Part shown: positions 17,487-25,325 of the stretch, piece after piece | How positions within the stretch are numbered: position 1 is the first letter of the stretch | Layout: the number at the start of each line of letters is the position of its first letter | Assembly: GCF_044797955.1 (NCBI RefSeq) | Contig: NZ_CP085211.1 | Location: 496,001 to 560,000, forward strand | DNA: 64,000 bases | Reading direction: 5' to 3' | From: Idiomarina seosinensis_A | Lineage (GTDB): Bacteria; Pseudomonadota; Gammaproteobacteria; Enterobacterales; Alteromonadaceae | Translations under genes and position numbers: made by a program | The notes under the pieces: generated by a model | Told to the model about the DNA's origin: nothing | The model's input: the letters and a program-made list of their open reading frames with translations, nothing else | Databases searched by the model: none

Positions 17487-20400
17487 GTGGAAATATTTTA
17501 CGGCGCGGCAGCCCTTTCGGCTTTTAAAATCACCAAAAAACTTGCCCAGTTAAAACAAGCTGGATTGCCCGTCAGCGGCCTGTCGGCCGAATATCGGCAC
17601 TTTGTGAATTTACACTCACCGCTGTCTGACGCGCAACGCGACACGCTGTCCAAACTGCTGACTTACGGACCGGATGCTGACAATCATCGCAGCGAAGACG
17701 CAGCACAGCAGGACACGCACTACCTGCTGATCACGCCGCGCCTTGGTACCATCAGCCCCTGGGCCTCTAAGGCCACCGATATTGCGCACAACTGTGATTT
17801 AACCAACGTTCATCGCATCGAGCGCGGAATAGCTTATTTTGTGCAGGGCAATTTGTCCGACGATGAACTGGAACAGGCCGCAGCACTGCTGCATGACCGG
17901 ATGACCGAGTCGGTGCTGTACCATGAACAGGACGCCGAAAAACTGTTTCAGCAGCAACAACCAAAGCCACTCTCCAGTGTTGATATTCTGGCCCATGGCC
18001 GCGCAGCACTGGTCGATGCGAACACCTCGCTGGGACTGGCGCTGGCCGATGATGAAATTGATTATTTAGTAGAAAACTTTAACAAGCTCGGGCGTAACCC
18101 TAACGACATCGAGCTGTACATGTTTGCCCAGGCCAACTCCGAGCATTGCCGGCATAAAATATTTAACGCCGACTGGACCATCGACGGTACCAAACAGCCC
18201 AAATCGCTGTTTAAAATGATCAAAAACACCTATGAAGTGGTGCCGGACTACGTACTGTCAGCATACAAAGACAATGCCGCCGTCATGGAGGGCTTCGACG
18301 CCGGGCGTTTTTATCCGGCACCGATCGATCTTGCGTCAGGGACGCAAGCTACGTATGGATATTCTCACGAACCCATCCACATTTTGATGAAAGTCGAGAC
18401 CCATAATCATCCCACAGCCATTTCACCGTACCCTGGGGCCGCTACCGGTTCCGGTGGTGAAATTCGGGACGAGGGCGCTACCGGCGTCGGTTCCAAGCCA
18501 AAAGCCGGGCTAGTGGGCTTCAGCGTTTCGAATCTGAATATTCCTGAGTTTAAACAACCCTGGGAAGAAAACTACGGCAAGCCGGATCGCATTGTCACGG
18601 CGCTGGACATTATGCTGGAAGGACCGCTGGGCGGAGCCGCCTTTAACAACGAATTTGGTCGTCCGGCTCTGACCGGTTACTTCCGCACCTTCGAGCAGAC
18701 TGTCAACAGCCACAATGGCCGTGAAACACGCGGCTACCACAAGCCGATTATGATCGCCGGTGGTCTGGGCAATATCCGTGAAGCCCATGTCCAAAAGAGC
18801 GATATCCCGGTGGGCGCTAAGCTGGTTGTACTGGGTGGTCCAGCCATGAATATCGGCCTTGGCGGCGGTGCAGCCTCGTCGATGGCCAGTGGCGAATCCA
18901 ATGAAGACCTGGACTTCGCCTCGGTGCAGCGCGAAAACCCCGAAATGGAGCGTCGCTGTCAGGAAGTCATCGATCGCTGCTGGCAGCTGGGCGCAGACAA
19001 CCCCATCGCCTTTATCCACGATGTCGGGGCTGGCGGGCTTTCCAATGCGATGCCGGAACTGGTTGGCGATGGTGGCCGCGGCGGCCGCTTTGAGCTGCGC
19101 GATATTCCTAACGACGAACCGGGCATGACGCCGCTCGAAGTCTGGTGTAATGAGTCGCAGGAGCGTTACGTGATGGCGATTGCGCCGGAAAATTTGGCCA
19201 CCTTTGAGCAAATTTGTGCCCGCGAGCGCGCTGAATATGCAGTTATCGGCGAGGCCACCGAAGAGCTGACCATATTGCTTAACGATGCCAAATTCAATAA
19301 CCAGCCAATTGATATGCCACTGGATGTATTACTGGGTAAACCGCCGAAAATGCATCGCGACGTGCAAAGTCAACAAGCCGAAGGCGAAGCGCTTAACTTT
19401 GCCGGCATTTCGGTTCAGGAAGCCGCGGAGCGCTTGATGCGGTTGCCCAGCATTGCCGAGAAAACCTTTTTGATCACCATCGGCGATCGCAGCGTTACTG
19501 GCCTGGTCAACCGCGACCAGATGGTCGGCCCCTGGCAGATCCCCGTGGCAGATGTTGCCGTTACCGCGCAAAGCTACGACACCTATCACGGCGAAGCCAT
19601 GGCAATGGGCGAGCGTACACCGCTGGCGCTGCTTAATTATGGAGCTTCGGCCCGCATGGCGGTTGCCGAGGCTCTGACTAATCTGGCCGCTGCTGATGTC
19701 GGTGAGCTTAAGCGCGTTAAAATGTCTGCCAACTGGATGGCCGCGGCCGGCCACCCCGGTGAAGACGCCGGCTTATACGAAGCCGTTAAAGCTGTCGGCG
19801 AAGAGCTCTGTCCGGCCCTTGGTATCACCATTCCGGTGGGTAAAGACTCGATGTCGATGAAAACTCAGTGGCAGGACGATACCCTGGGCGATAGCAAAGC
19901 GGTAACCGCGCCGCTGTCGCTGGTGATCACCGCTTTTGCCCGGGTCAATGATATCCGCAATACTCTGACCCCACAGTTGCGGCTGGACAAAGGCCGCACA
20001 CATTTGCTGCTGATTGACCTGGGTGCCGGTAAACAACGCTTAGGCGCCTCATCGCTGGCGCAGGTGTTCCAGCAGTTTGGCACCGAAACCCCGGACCTGG
20101 ATGATGTCGGACAATTTAAAGCGTTTTTCGAGACCACACAGCAGCTCGTCGCTGAAGGGCGCTTACTGGCCTATCACGATCGCTCCGACGGCGGACTGTT
20201 CACCACCGTCGCCGAAATGGCCTTCGCCGGCCACTGCGGCGCCGCCATCAACCTGCCCGACACCTCGCGCCCGGACACCAGTACCTCGGAAACCAGTACC
20301 TCGCGTCCTGACGCGAGCCACCCCATCGCCCAACTCTTCAACGAAGAACTCGGCGCCGTACTCCAGGTAACCGACGAGCAACTCGAGCATGTCCTCGAAG

Positions 20401-21461
20401 CCTACCAGCAGGCAGGCCTTGGCGATATCGTTCACAACATCGGCGAGCCAACGGAAAAAGACGAGCTGGTCTTCAGTCTGAACGGCGAGCAGGTTCTGAG
20501 CGGCTCGCGTACCCACTTCCGCACACTCTGGGGCGAAACCACGCATCAGATGCAGCGGCTGCGGGATAACCCGGTTTGTGCAGACGAAGAGTTTCAGTTA
20601 AAACAACGGGCCGATAACCCCGGCCTGCACGCTGACCTGAGCTTTGATGTCCACGAAGACGTCGCAGCACCCTATATCAGCAAAGGGGCGGCCCCCAAAG
20701 TCGCAATCTTACGTGAACAGGGCGTTAACTCTCATTATGAAATGGCTGCCGCCTGGGATCGTGCCGGCTTTGACGCCGTAGATGTCCACATGAGTGATAT
20801 TCTGGCCGGGCGGATTGATCTAAATGACATGCAGGCACTGGCAGCATGCGGTGGTTTCTCGTACGGAGACGTGCTGGGTGCCGGTGAAGGCTGGGCTAAA
20901 TCCATTTTGTTCAATCCCCGCGCACGGGAACAGTTCGAAGCCTTTTTTAACCGTAAAGACACTCTGGCGTTAGGGGTTTGTAACGGTTGTCAGATGCTGA
21001 CTACGTTAAAAGCGCTCATCCCCGGAGCAGAGCATTGGCCGCGTTTTGTAACCAACCGCAGCGAACGCTTCGAAGCCCGCTTCAGCCTGGTTGAGGTAGC
21101 GGAATCAAAATCGGCCTTCTTTAATGGTATGGCCGGCTCGCGTATGCCAATTGCTGTCTCCCACGGTGAAGGCCGGGCCGAGTTTGCCAACGCGGCACAG
21201 CAAAGCCAGCTGGAGAACAACGGCCAGGTGGCGCTGCGCTACCTCAACAACTGGGGCGAAGTAACCGAAAGTTACCCCTGTAACCCGAACGGCAGCCCCA
21301 ACGGCATTACCGCGGTAACCAACAGTGACGGCCGATTCACCGCCATGATGCCACACCCTGAACGCGTATTCCGCACCGTAGCCAACAGCTGGCACCCCGA
21401 CCAATGGGGCGAAAACAGCCCCTGGATGCGCCTCTTCCGCAACGCCCGGACGCTACTGTAG
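17487..21461 (+). CDS. purL: Phosphoribosylformylglycinamidine synthase, with REP-derived insertions
   Basis: PurL converts FGAR, ATP and glutamine to FGAM in purine synthesis. It has 1324 residues, against about 1295 for E. coli. The GTG start at 17487 has GGAG upstream. Conserved blocks run the whole length: VETHNHPTAISPYPGAATGSGG, FNNEFGRPALTGYFR, GPAMNIGLGGGAASSMASG, and the glutaminase Cys in GVCNGCQML near residue 1165 with HPERVFR near the end. The extra length falls in two places made of REP sequence: residues about 282-289 (LASGTQAT) and about 926-944 (ending STSRPDAS). Both keep the frame, and neither hits an active site, so the enzyme should work. The TAG stop is also donated by a REP. 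Confidence 0.97.
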   Translation: MEIFYGAAALSAFKITKKLAQLKQAGLPVSGLSAEYRHFVNLHSPLSDAQRDTLSKLLTYGPDADNHRSEDAAQQDTHYLLITPRLGTISPWASKATDIAHNCDLTNVHRIERGIAYFVQGNLSDDELEQAAALLHDRMTESVLYHEQDAEKLFQQQQPKPLSSVDILAHGRAALVDANTSLGLALADDEIDYLVENFNKLGRNPNDIELYMFAQANSEHCRHKIFNADWTIDGTKQPKSLFKMIKNTYEVVPDYVLSAYKDNAAVMEGFDAGRFYPAPIDLASGTQATYGYSHEPIHILMKVETHNHPTAISPYPGAATGSGGEIRDEGATGVGSKPKAGLVGFSVSNLNIPEFKQPWEENYGKPDRIVTALDIMLEGPLGGAAFNNEFGRPALTGYFRTFEQTVNSHNGRETRGYHKPIMIAGGLGNIREAHVQKSDIPVGAKLVVLGGPAMNIGLGGGAASSMASGESNEDLDFASVQRENPEMERRCQEVIDRCWQLGADNPIAFIHDVGAGGLSNAMPELVGDGGRGGRFELRDIPNDEPGMTPLEVWCNESQERYVMAIAPENLATFEQICARERAEYAVIGEATEELTILLNDAKFNNQPIDMPLDVLLGKPPKMHRDVQSQQAEGEALNFAGISVQEAAERLMRLPSIAEKTFLITIGDRSVTGLVNRDQMVGPWQIPVADVAVTAQSYDTYHGEAMAMGERTPLALLNYGASARMAVAEALTNLAAADVGELKRVKMSANWMAAAGHPGEDAGLYEAVKAVGEELCPALGITIPVGKDSMSMKTQWQDDTLGDSKAVTAPLSLVITAFARVNDIRNTLTPQLRLDKGRTHLLLIDLGAGKQRLGASSLAQVFQQFGTETPDLDDVGQFKAFFETTQQLVAEGRLLAYHDRSDGGLFTTVAEMAFAGHCGAAINLPDTSRPDTSTSETSTSRPDASHPIAQLFNEELGAVLQVTDEQLEHVLEAYQQAGLGDIVHNIGEPTEKDELVFSLNGEQVLSGSRTHFRTLWGETTHQMQRLRDNPVCADEEFQLKQRADNPGLHADLSFDVHEDVAAPYISKGAAPKVAILREQGVNSHYEMAAAWDRAGFDAVDVHMSDILAGRIDLNDMQALAACGGFSYGDVLGAGEGWAKSILFNPRAREQFEAFFNRKDTLALGVCNGCQMLTTLKALIPGAEHWPRFVTNRSERFEARFSLVEVAESKSAFFNGMAGSRMPIAVSHGEGRAEFANAAQQSQLENNGQVALRYLNNWGEVTESYPCNPNGSPNGITAVTNSDGRFTAMMPHPERVFRTVANSWHPDQWGENSPWMRLFRNARTLL
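18330..18352. repeat. REP element inside purL (first)
   Basis: A complete CTTGCGTC-stem palindrome ending CTAC lies in frame in the purL coding sequence, adding about eight codons between GRFYPAPID and YGYSHEP, a segment that is shorter in E. coli PurL. Confidence 0.85.
20264..20317. repeat. REP element and decayed copies inside purL (second)
   Basis: A GTAC plus CTCGCGTC-stem element at 20296-20317 is preceded by degenerate copies of its 5' part. Together they encode the Ser/Thr/Asp-rich insert ahead of the conserved LFNEELGAV block. Confidence 0.8.
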
Positions 21462-21551
21462 GTCGCGTCCTGACGCGACAATGCGGTCCGTGCGTCAGGA
21501 CGCACGCTACGATCGCATCAACGCCTCGTGCGTCAGGACGCACGCTACGGG
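21458..21551. repeat. REP elements between purL and the RAYT gene
   Basis: The first element (21458-21479, GTCGCGTC stem) supplies the purL stop. Two CGTGCGTC-stem elements follow, each ending CTAC. The last CTAC contains the stop codon of the minus-strand transposase gene. Confidence 0.92.
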
Positions 21552-22093
21552 TCGTATGAAGCGAAGCAATCTATGGTCCATGCCTCGTTAATGAACCGCC
21601 AGCTGTCGGGGTAGCGACCGTTGGCAATATATTTACGTAACGTAGAATAAGGCCAGTCCATAGCATTTTCCGCGTAACCGTGTTTAACCGGATTAAAGCA
21701 ACAGTACAACGAATACATGTACAGCTCCTTTTCATTGCGGATCATGTGATCATAAAAACGGTTATGCCAGAGCGTCCCCTGAACCCGTTTGCGCTTCGAA
21801 CGATTGTTTTGATTAACAGAGCTAAACTCCGGCAAAGCCTTTGTAGTAAATGATTTTATGCGTTTTATCCGTTCGTCAAAGCGAGCATCTTCAACCCCGA
21901 TCAATAAATGCATATGATCGGGCAGCACCACCCACGCCTGAATCTCAAACGGATGCGTCTGCATTGTCTTTCTTACTGCGTTACGTAACGCCAACATGAC
22001 ATCCGCCCGCGTCAGTAGCGGTCGCCGATTTTGTGTGGTGACCGTAATGAAGCAGTAATAACTTTCTTTAAAATAACGACGTACATTTTTCAT
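21545..22093 (-). CDS. REP-associated tyrosine transposase (RAYT, TnpA-REP family)
   Basis: A 182-residue single-strand HUH/Y1-type nuclease of the IS200-related domain family. RAYTs bind and cut REP hairpins next to the GTAG tetranucleotide and are thought to spread or maintain these elements. The opening (RRYFKESYYCFITVTTQNRRPLL) is typical. The metal-binding HUH motif is HMHLL within VLPDHMHLLIGV near residues 57-68. The FNPVKHGYAENAMDWPYSTL block with catalytic-type Tyr residues lies near 133-152. The gene is flanked on both sides by REP elements of the local families, and its own stop TAG is taken from a REP. All key motifs look intact. It is probably a single-copy domesticated gene rather than a moving IS. 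Confidence 0.92.
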   Translation of the reverse strand: MKNVRRYFKESYYCFITVTTQNRRPLLTRADVMLALRNAVRKTMQTHPFEIQAWVVLPDHMHLLIGVEDARFDERIKRIKSFTTKALPEFSSVNQNNRSKRKRVQGTLWHNRFYDHMIRNEKELYMYSLYCCFNPVKHGYAENAMDWPYSTLRKYIANGRYPDSWRFINEAWTIDCFASYDP

Positions 22094-22158
22094 GCCTTGA
22101 GTTAAGCAGGCAAACCTTAAAAGGGAATTCTATTTGGGTGTAAGACAAAATCGGGAAA

Positions 22159-22251
22159 CGTGCGTCAGGACGCACGGTACAGGGTGGTGTGTGATGCGTG
22201 CGTCGGGACGCACGGTACGGGGAGCCTCGGTAGGTCGCGTCCTGACGCGAC
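22159..22251. repeat. REP elements right of the RAYT gene
   Basis: Two CGTGCGTC-stem elements ending GTAC-complement, at 22159-22180 and about 22196-22216, and one GTAG plus GTCGCGTC-stem element at 22230-22251. Confidence 0.9.
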
Positions 22252-22342
22252 TGCTACTTTCGAAATCTTTACACCGCTACTCCTCGCTTATTGTGTGGAA
22301 AGGGTGATAATGCCTCTACGAATCACAAAAGGAGTCAGCACC

Positions 22343-22843
22343 ATGAAAACGTTAATTGGATTAACAGCCGTCTTAGCATTAAGTATCGCCGCCACGGCGC
22401 AGGCCGAAGACCGCACCTACGTCAGCGGTGGTTACAACGACTTTGGCGATTCAAACTTTTACATTAAGGCCTCAAGCCAGTTTGACCGCAACTGGGTATT
22501 CGAAGCCGAGGCTTTCGATATCGGTGATGTGGGCATCCGCGCAGGCGCGCAGTACCTTATCGATAACAACCCGATATTTCTGAAAGGCGGCGTAAGCCAT
22601 TACGACTTTGGCCTGGATGACGACAGCGGTGTTTACCTTGGCGTAGGAACCGTAATGCCGGTAACCGGCCAGGTCAGTGCCATGTTCGATGCCAGCTACG
22701 ATACCGCATTAGACGGGTATGCATCGGTTGGCGCTAAAGTCCGCTATAACTTTGACCGCAACTTCGCCGCCGATGTGGGTTTTCGCGGAAACTTTAACGA
22801 CATTGACAACGAGTTTCGCATTGGGCTTACCTACAAGTTTTAA
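22343..22843 (+). CDS. Small outer-membrane beta-barrel protein
   Basis: A 166-residue protein. The ATG at 22343 follows AAAGGAG and opens a signal peptide (MKTLIGLTAVLALSIAATAQA|E). The mature part consists of alternating amphipathic strands with Gly and aromatic girdle residues (TYVSGGYNDFGDSNFYIKAS, VGAKVRYNFDRNFAADVGF) and ends in Phe (RIGLTYKF), the usual C-terminal signature for BAM insertion. About eight strands fit the length. It resembles small porin-like or OmpA-like barrels but no family is certain and no function can be given. The open frame extending upstream runs through REP sequence and is not coding. Confidence 0.75.
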   Translation: MKTLIGLTAVLALSIAATAQAEDRTYVSGGYNDFGDSNFYIKASSQFDRNWVFEAEAFDIGDVGIRAGAQYLIDNNPIFLKGGVSHYDFGLDDDSGVYLGVGTVMPVTGQVSAMFDASYDTALDGYASVGAKVRYNFDRNFAADVGFRGNFNDIDNEFRIGLTYKF

Positions 22844-22871
22844 TGAATAAAAGAGGTTTAGCGTGCGCTAA

Positions 22872-23018
22872 CGTGCGTCAGGACGCACGCTACGGGTCGG
22901 GTGCATGATACGTGCGTCGGGACGCACGGTACGGGACGCACGGTACGGGCGGGCGCATGATGCGTGCGTCGGGACGCACGGTACGGGCGGGCCTCGGTAG
23001 GTCGCGTCCTGACGCGAC
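22872..23018. repeat. REP array downstream of the small barrel gene
   Basis: CGTGCGTC-stem elements (endings CTAC or GTAC) followed by a GTAG plus GTCGCGTC-stem element at 22997-23018. One partial element near 22934 looks like an incomplete duplicate. Confidence 0.9.
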
Positions 23019-23112
23019 AATAAAAGATCCCCGGCATGGTACGTAAAGGCAACGTAAAGATGTTCGCCACACTATTATCTCTGCTATATTTGTATAGATA
23101 ACCTACAAGGAG

Positions 23113-23260
23113 CGTGCGTCAGGATGCACGGTACGAGACGGGCGCAAGATACGTGCGTCAGGACGCACGCTACGGGCGGACCCTCAGTAGGTCGCGTCCT
23201 GACGCGACTTGCGACCTGCGGCACGGACTAACAAGATACGTGCGTCAGGACGCACGCTAC
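23113..23260. repeat. REP array upstream of the DUF5666 gene
   Basis: Three CGTGCGTC-stem elements and one GTCGCGTC-stem element in mixed orientation. The last one ends 25 bases before the start codon at 23286, so the elements probably lie within the promoter or leader. Confidence 0.9.
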
Positions 23261-23285
23261 TTTATTATCGCATCAGGAGGTAACT

Positions 23286-25013
23286 ATGCGTTTTACAAAA
23301 TCACTTATTGCACTAACGGTATCCACTACTCTGGCCGCATGCGGCGGCTCAGACTCGCCGGACAGCAATCCACCGGCAACCGGGGGCGGTGACCCAACCG
23401 GTAGCGAAACCACCGTTTACACCGAAGGCACGATCAGCGGGTTTGGCAGCGTTTACGTAAACGGCCAGCGCTACCGCTCAGAAAACGCCAACATTGCCAT
23501 TGGCAACAACCCTGCCGCTGAAGAAAGTGGCCTGCAGGTCGGCATGGTAGTTTCGCTGGCAGCTTCATCAAGCGACAATGGCGAAGACCCGGAAGCCACC
23601 GAGATCCGTTACGAAGAACACCTGCAGGGCCCGGTCAGCTTTATTGATCTGGAAGCCGGTGTCATTGAAATCCTGGGTCAGCAGGTGGTCTTTAATGACC
23701 TGACCGAGTTTGACGAAACTGACAGCAGCACCTTAAGCATCAACGATATTGTTGAAGTCAGCGGCTATCTGAACGAAGACGGTGACTTTTACGCCACCCG
23801 CATCGAGTTAGAAGCTGACGAAGACGAATTCAGCATCAAAGGCACCATCAGCGCCCTTGACACCAGTGCTCAGACATTCCAGTTAAATGATCTGGTTGTT
23901 GATTACAGCAGCGCCACTTTCGATGACATGGCAACAGAAGACCTGGCCGATGGCTTGTTCGTTAAAGTCGAAGGTGAACGTGAAGCTTATGATGCGGAAA
24001 CCTCAACCCTGGTTGCTACCGAAATCGAAAACAAAGACGATGCGTTAGCCGAGCTTGGCGAGGCCGATGAAGTAAAAATTGCCGGTCTGGTCAGCGAATA
24101 TAATGAAACTGACGGCACCTTTAAGGTTAACCGCTATACCTTTACTGTGACTGACGACACCGAGTTTGACGATGGCCCGGCCTCGCGCTTAGCCAACGGC
24201 GTACGCGTTAAAGTCGAAGCACAAGCCGAAGGTGACCAGCTGAACGCAGAAGAAATCGAGTTTATTGCGAAAAATGCCCGTCAGAAATCAGAAGGTCAGG
24301 TAGAAGCCATTGATGCCGACAACCAAAGCTTTACTCTTAACGGCGTAACCTTTGTGGTCGATGACAACACCTCGTACCTGGATACCTCGGGGCAGGGCGC
24401 ACGGCAGTTTAATTACGCTGATATTGCTGTTAACGACTGGTTAAAAGTGCTGTCGGTAGTAAATGACAACGGCGATAATCTGGCTGTTAAAGTCAAACGC
24501 TCTGAGCAGGAAGATCTGGAAGGCGAAGTCAAAGGCGTTGTTTCAGAAGTGAGCGCGGAAGGCATGACCGTTGCCGGCGTGGAAGTTACTTTTGACGAGC
24601 AGACGGAGTTTGAAAACGACGCCGGGGAGCTGACACTGGATGAATTTGTCGCCTTATTCGACGGCGAAACGCCCATCGAGCTGGAAGTCGAAGGTGAATA
24701 TGACGGCGAAATTCTTATCGCCCGCGAAGTTGAAATCGAAGACGAAGATGAAGACGGCGACGATGACGACAACGGCAATGCCGATAAACGCGGCAAAGCC
24801 GAATTTGAAGGCTCGGTCGAATCCATCGACGGCACTTCAGTTATGGTTAACGGCAACGAGTTACGCTTTACCGAAAAAGCAGAACTGGAAGTTAACGACA
24901 CTGAAGTAACAGTTGAAGAGTTTCTGGCAGCCATTGAAGTCGGCAGCGTTATCGAAGTCGAAGGTGTCTGGCGCGATCAGAGCTATATCGACGTTCTGGA
25001 AGCAGAACTGTAG
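23286..25013 (+). CDS. DUF5666-repeat lipoprotein
   Basis: A 575-residue lipoprotein. AGGAGG seven bases before the ATG and lipobox LAACGG mark the start. After a Gly/Pro-rich linker come about seven repeats of 70-80 residues of the DUF5666 kind, each opening with a G-x-[IV]-x-x-[IVF] strand (EGTISGFGSVYVNGQRY, KGTISALDTSAQTFQLN, EGQVEAIDADNQSFTLN, EGSVESIDGTSVMVNG). They are probably OB-like beta-barrels. The protein is strongly acidic, with an Asp/Glu run near residues 485-497 that may bind cations. Function is unknown. The stop TAG is donated by a REP. The last codons appear again, altered, just downstream at 25038-25059. Confidence 0.8.
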   Translation: MRFTKSLIALTVSTTLAACGGSDSPDSNPPATGGGDPTGSETTVYTEGTISGFGSVYVNGQRYRSENANIAIGNNPAAEESGLQVGMVVSLAASSSDNGEDPEATEIRYEEHLQGPVSFIDLEAGVIEILGQQVVFNDLTEFDETDSSTLSINDIVEVSGYLNEDGDFYATRIELEADEDEFSIKGTISALDTSAQTFQLNDLVVDYSSATFDDMATEDLADGLFVKVEGEREAYDAETSTLVATEIENKDDALAELGEADEVKIAGLVSEYNETDGTFKVNRYTFTVTDDTEFDDGPASRLANGVRVKVEAQAEGDQLNAEEIEFIAKNARQKSEGQVEAIDADNQSFTLNGVTFVVDDNTSYLDTSGQGARQFNYADIAVNDWLKVLSVVNDNGDNLAVKVKRSEQEDLEGEVKGVVSEVSAEGMTVAGVEVTFDEQTEFENDAGELTLDEFVALFDGETPIELEVEGEYDGEILIAREVEIEDEDEDGDDDDNGNADKRGKAEFEGSVESIDGTSVMVNGNELRFTEKAELEVNDTEVTVEEFLAAIEVGSVIEVEGVWRDQSYIDVLEAEL

Positions 25014-25276
25014 GTCGCGTCCCGACGCGACAGAAATCCTCATCGCAGCTGAACTGTAGGTCGCGTCCCGACGCGACAGAAACTCACGTGCGTCAGGACG
25101 CACGGTACGGGATGGGGCAGGTAGGTCGCGTCCTGACGCGACAGAAATTCACGTGCGTCAGGACGCACGGTACTTGTCGCAGAAATCCACGTGCGTCAGG
25201 ACGCACGGTACGGGATGGGGCAGGTAGGTCGCGTCCTGACGCGACAGAAATTCACGTGCGTCAGGACGCACGCTAC
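25010..25276. repeat. REP array downstream of the DUF5666 gene
   Basis: GTCGCGTC- and CGTGCGTC-stem elements alternate with a conserved spacer. The first supplies the DUF5666 stop codon. A second copy of that junction, including about 20 bases of coding-like sequence ending in CTG-TAG, occurs at 25038-25059. Confidence 0.92.
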
Positions 25277-25282
25277 TCGTCT

Positions 25283-25324
25283 AAAAAACGGGAGCCTGCA
25301 CTAACTCTGCCGGCCCCGTTTTTT
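25283..25324. terminator. Bidirectional terminator between two convergent genes
   Basis: AAAAAACGGG (25283-25292) pairs with CCCGTTTTTT (25315-25324); an A run on one side and a T run on the other let it serve both the DUF5666 gene and the opposing FG-GAP gene. Confidence 0.75.
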
Positions 25325-25325
25325 C

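Noticed and set aside
18510..19211. A 233-codon minus-strand frame inside purL
   Set aside because: Antisense shadow of a highly conserved purL region; long antisense frames are common in GC-rich genes.
22858..23392. Arg/His-rich frames in the arrays around the small barrel and DUF5666 genes
   Set aside because: REP-derived, no start signals, and one merely extends into the DUF5666 start in another frame.
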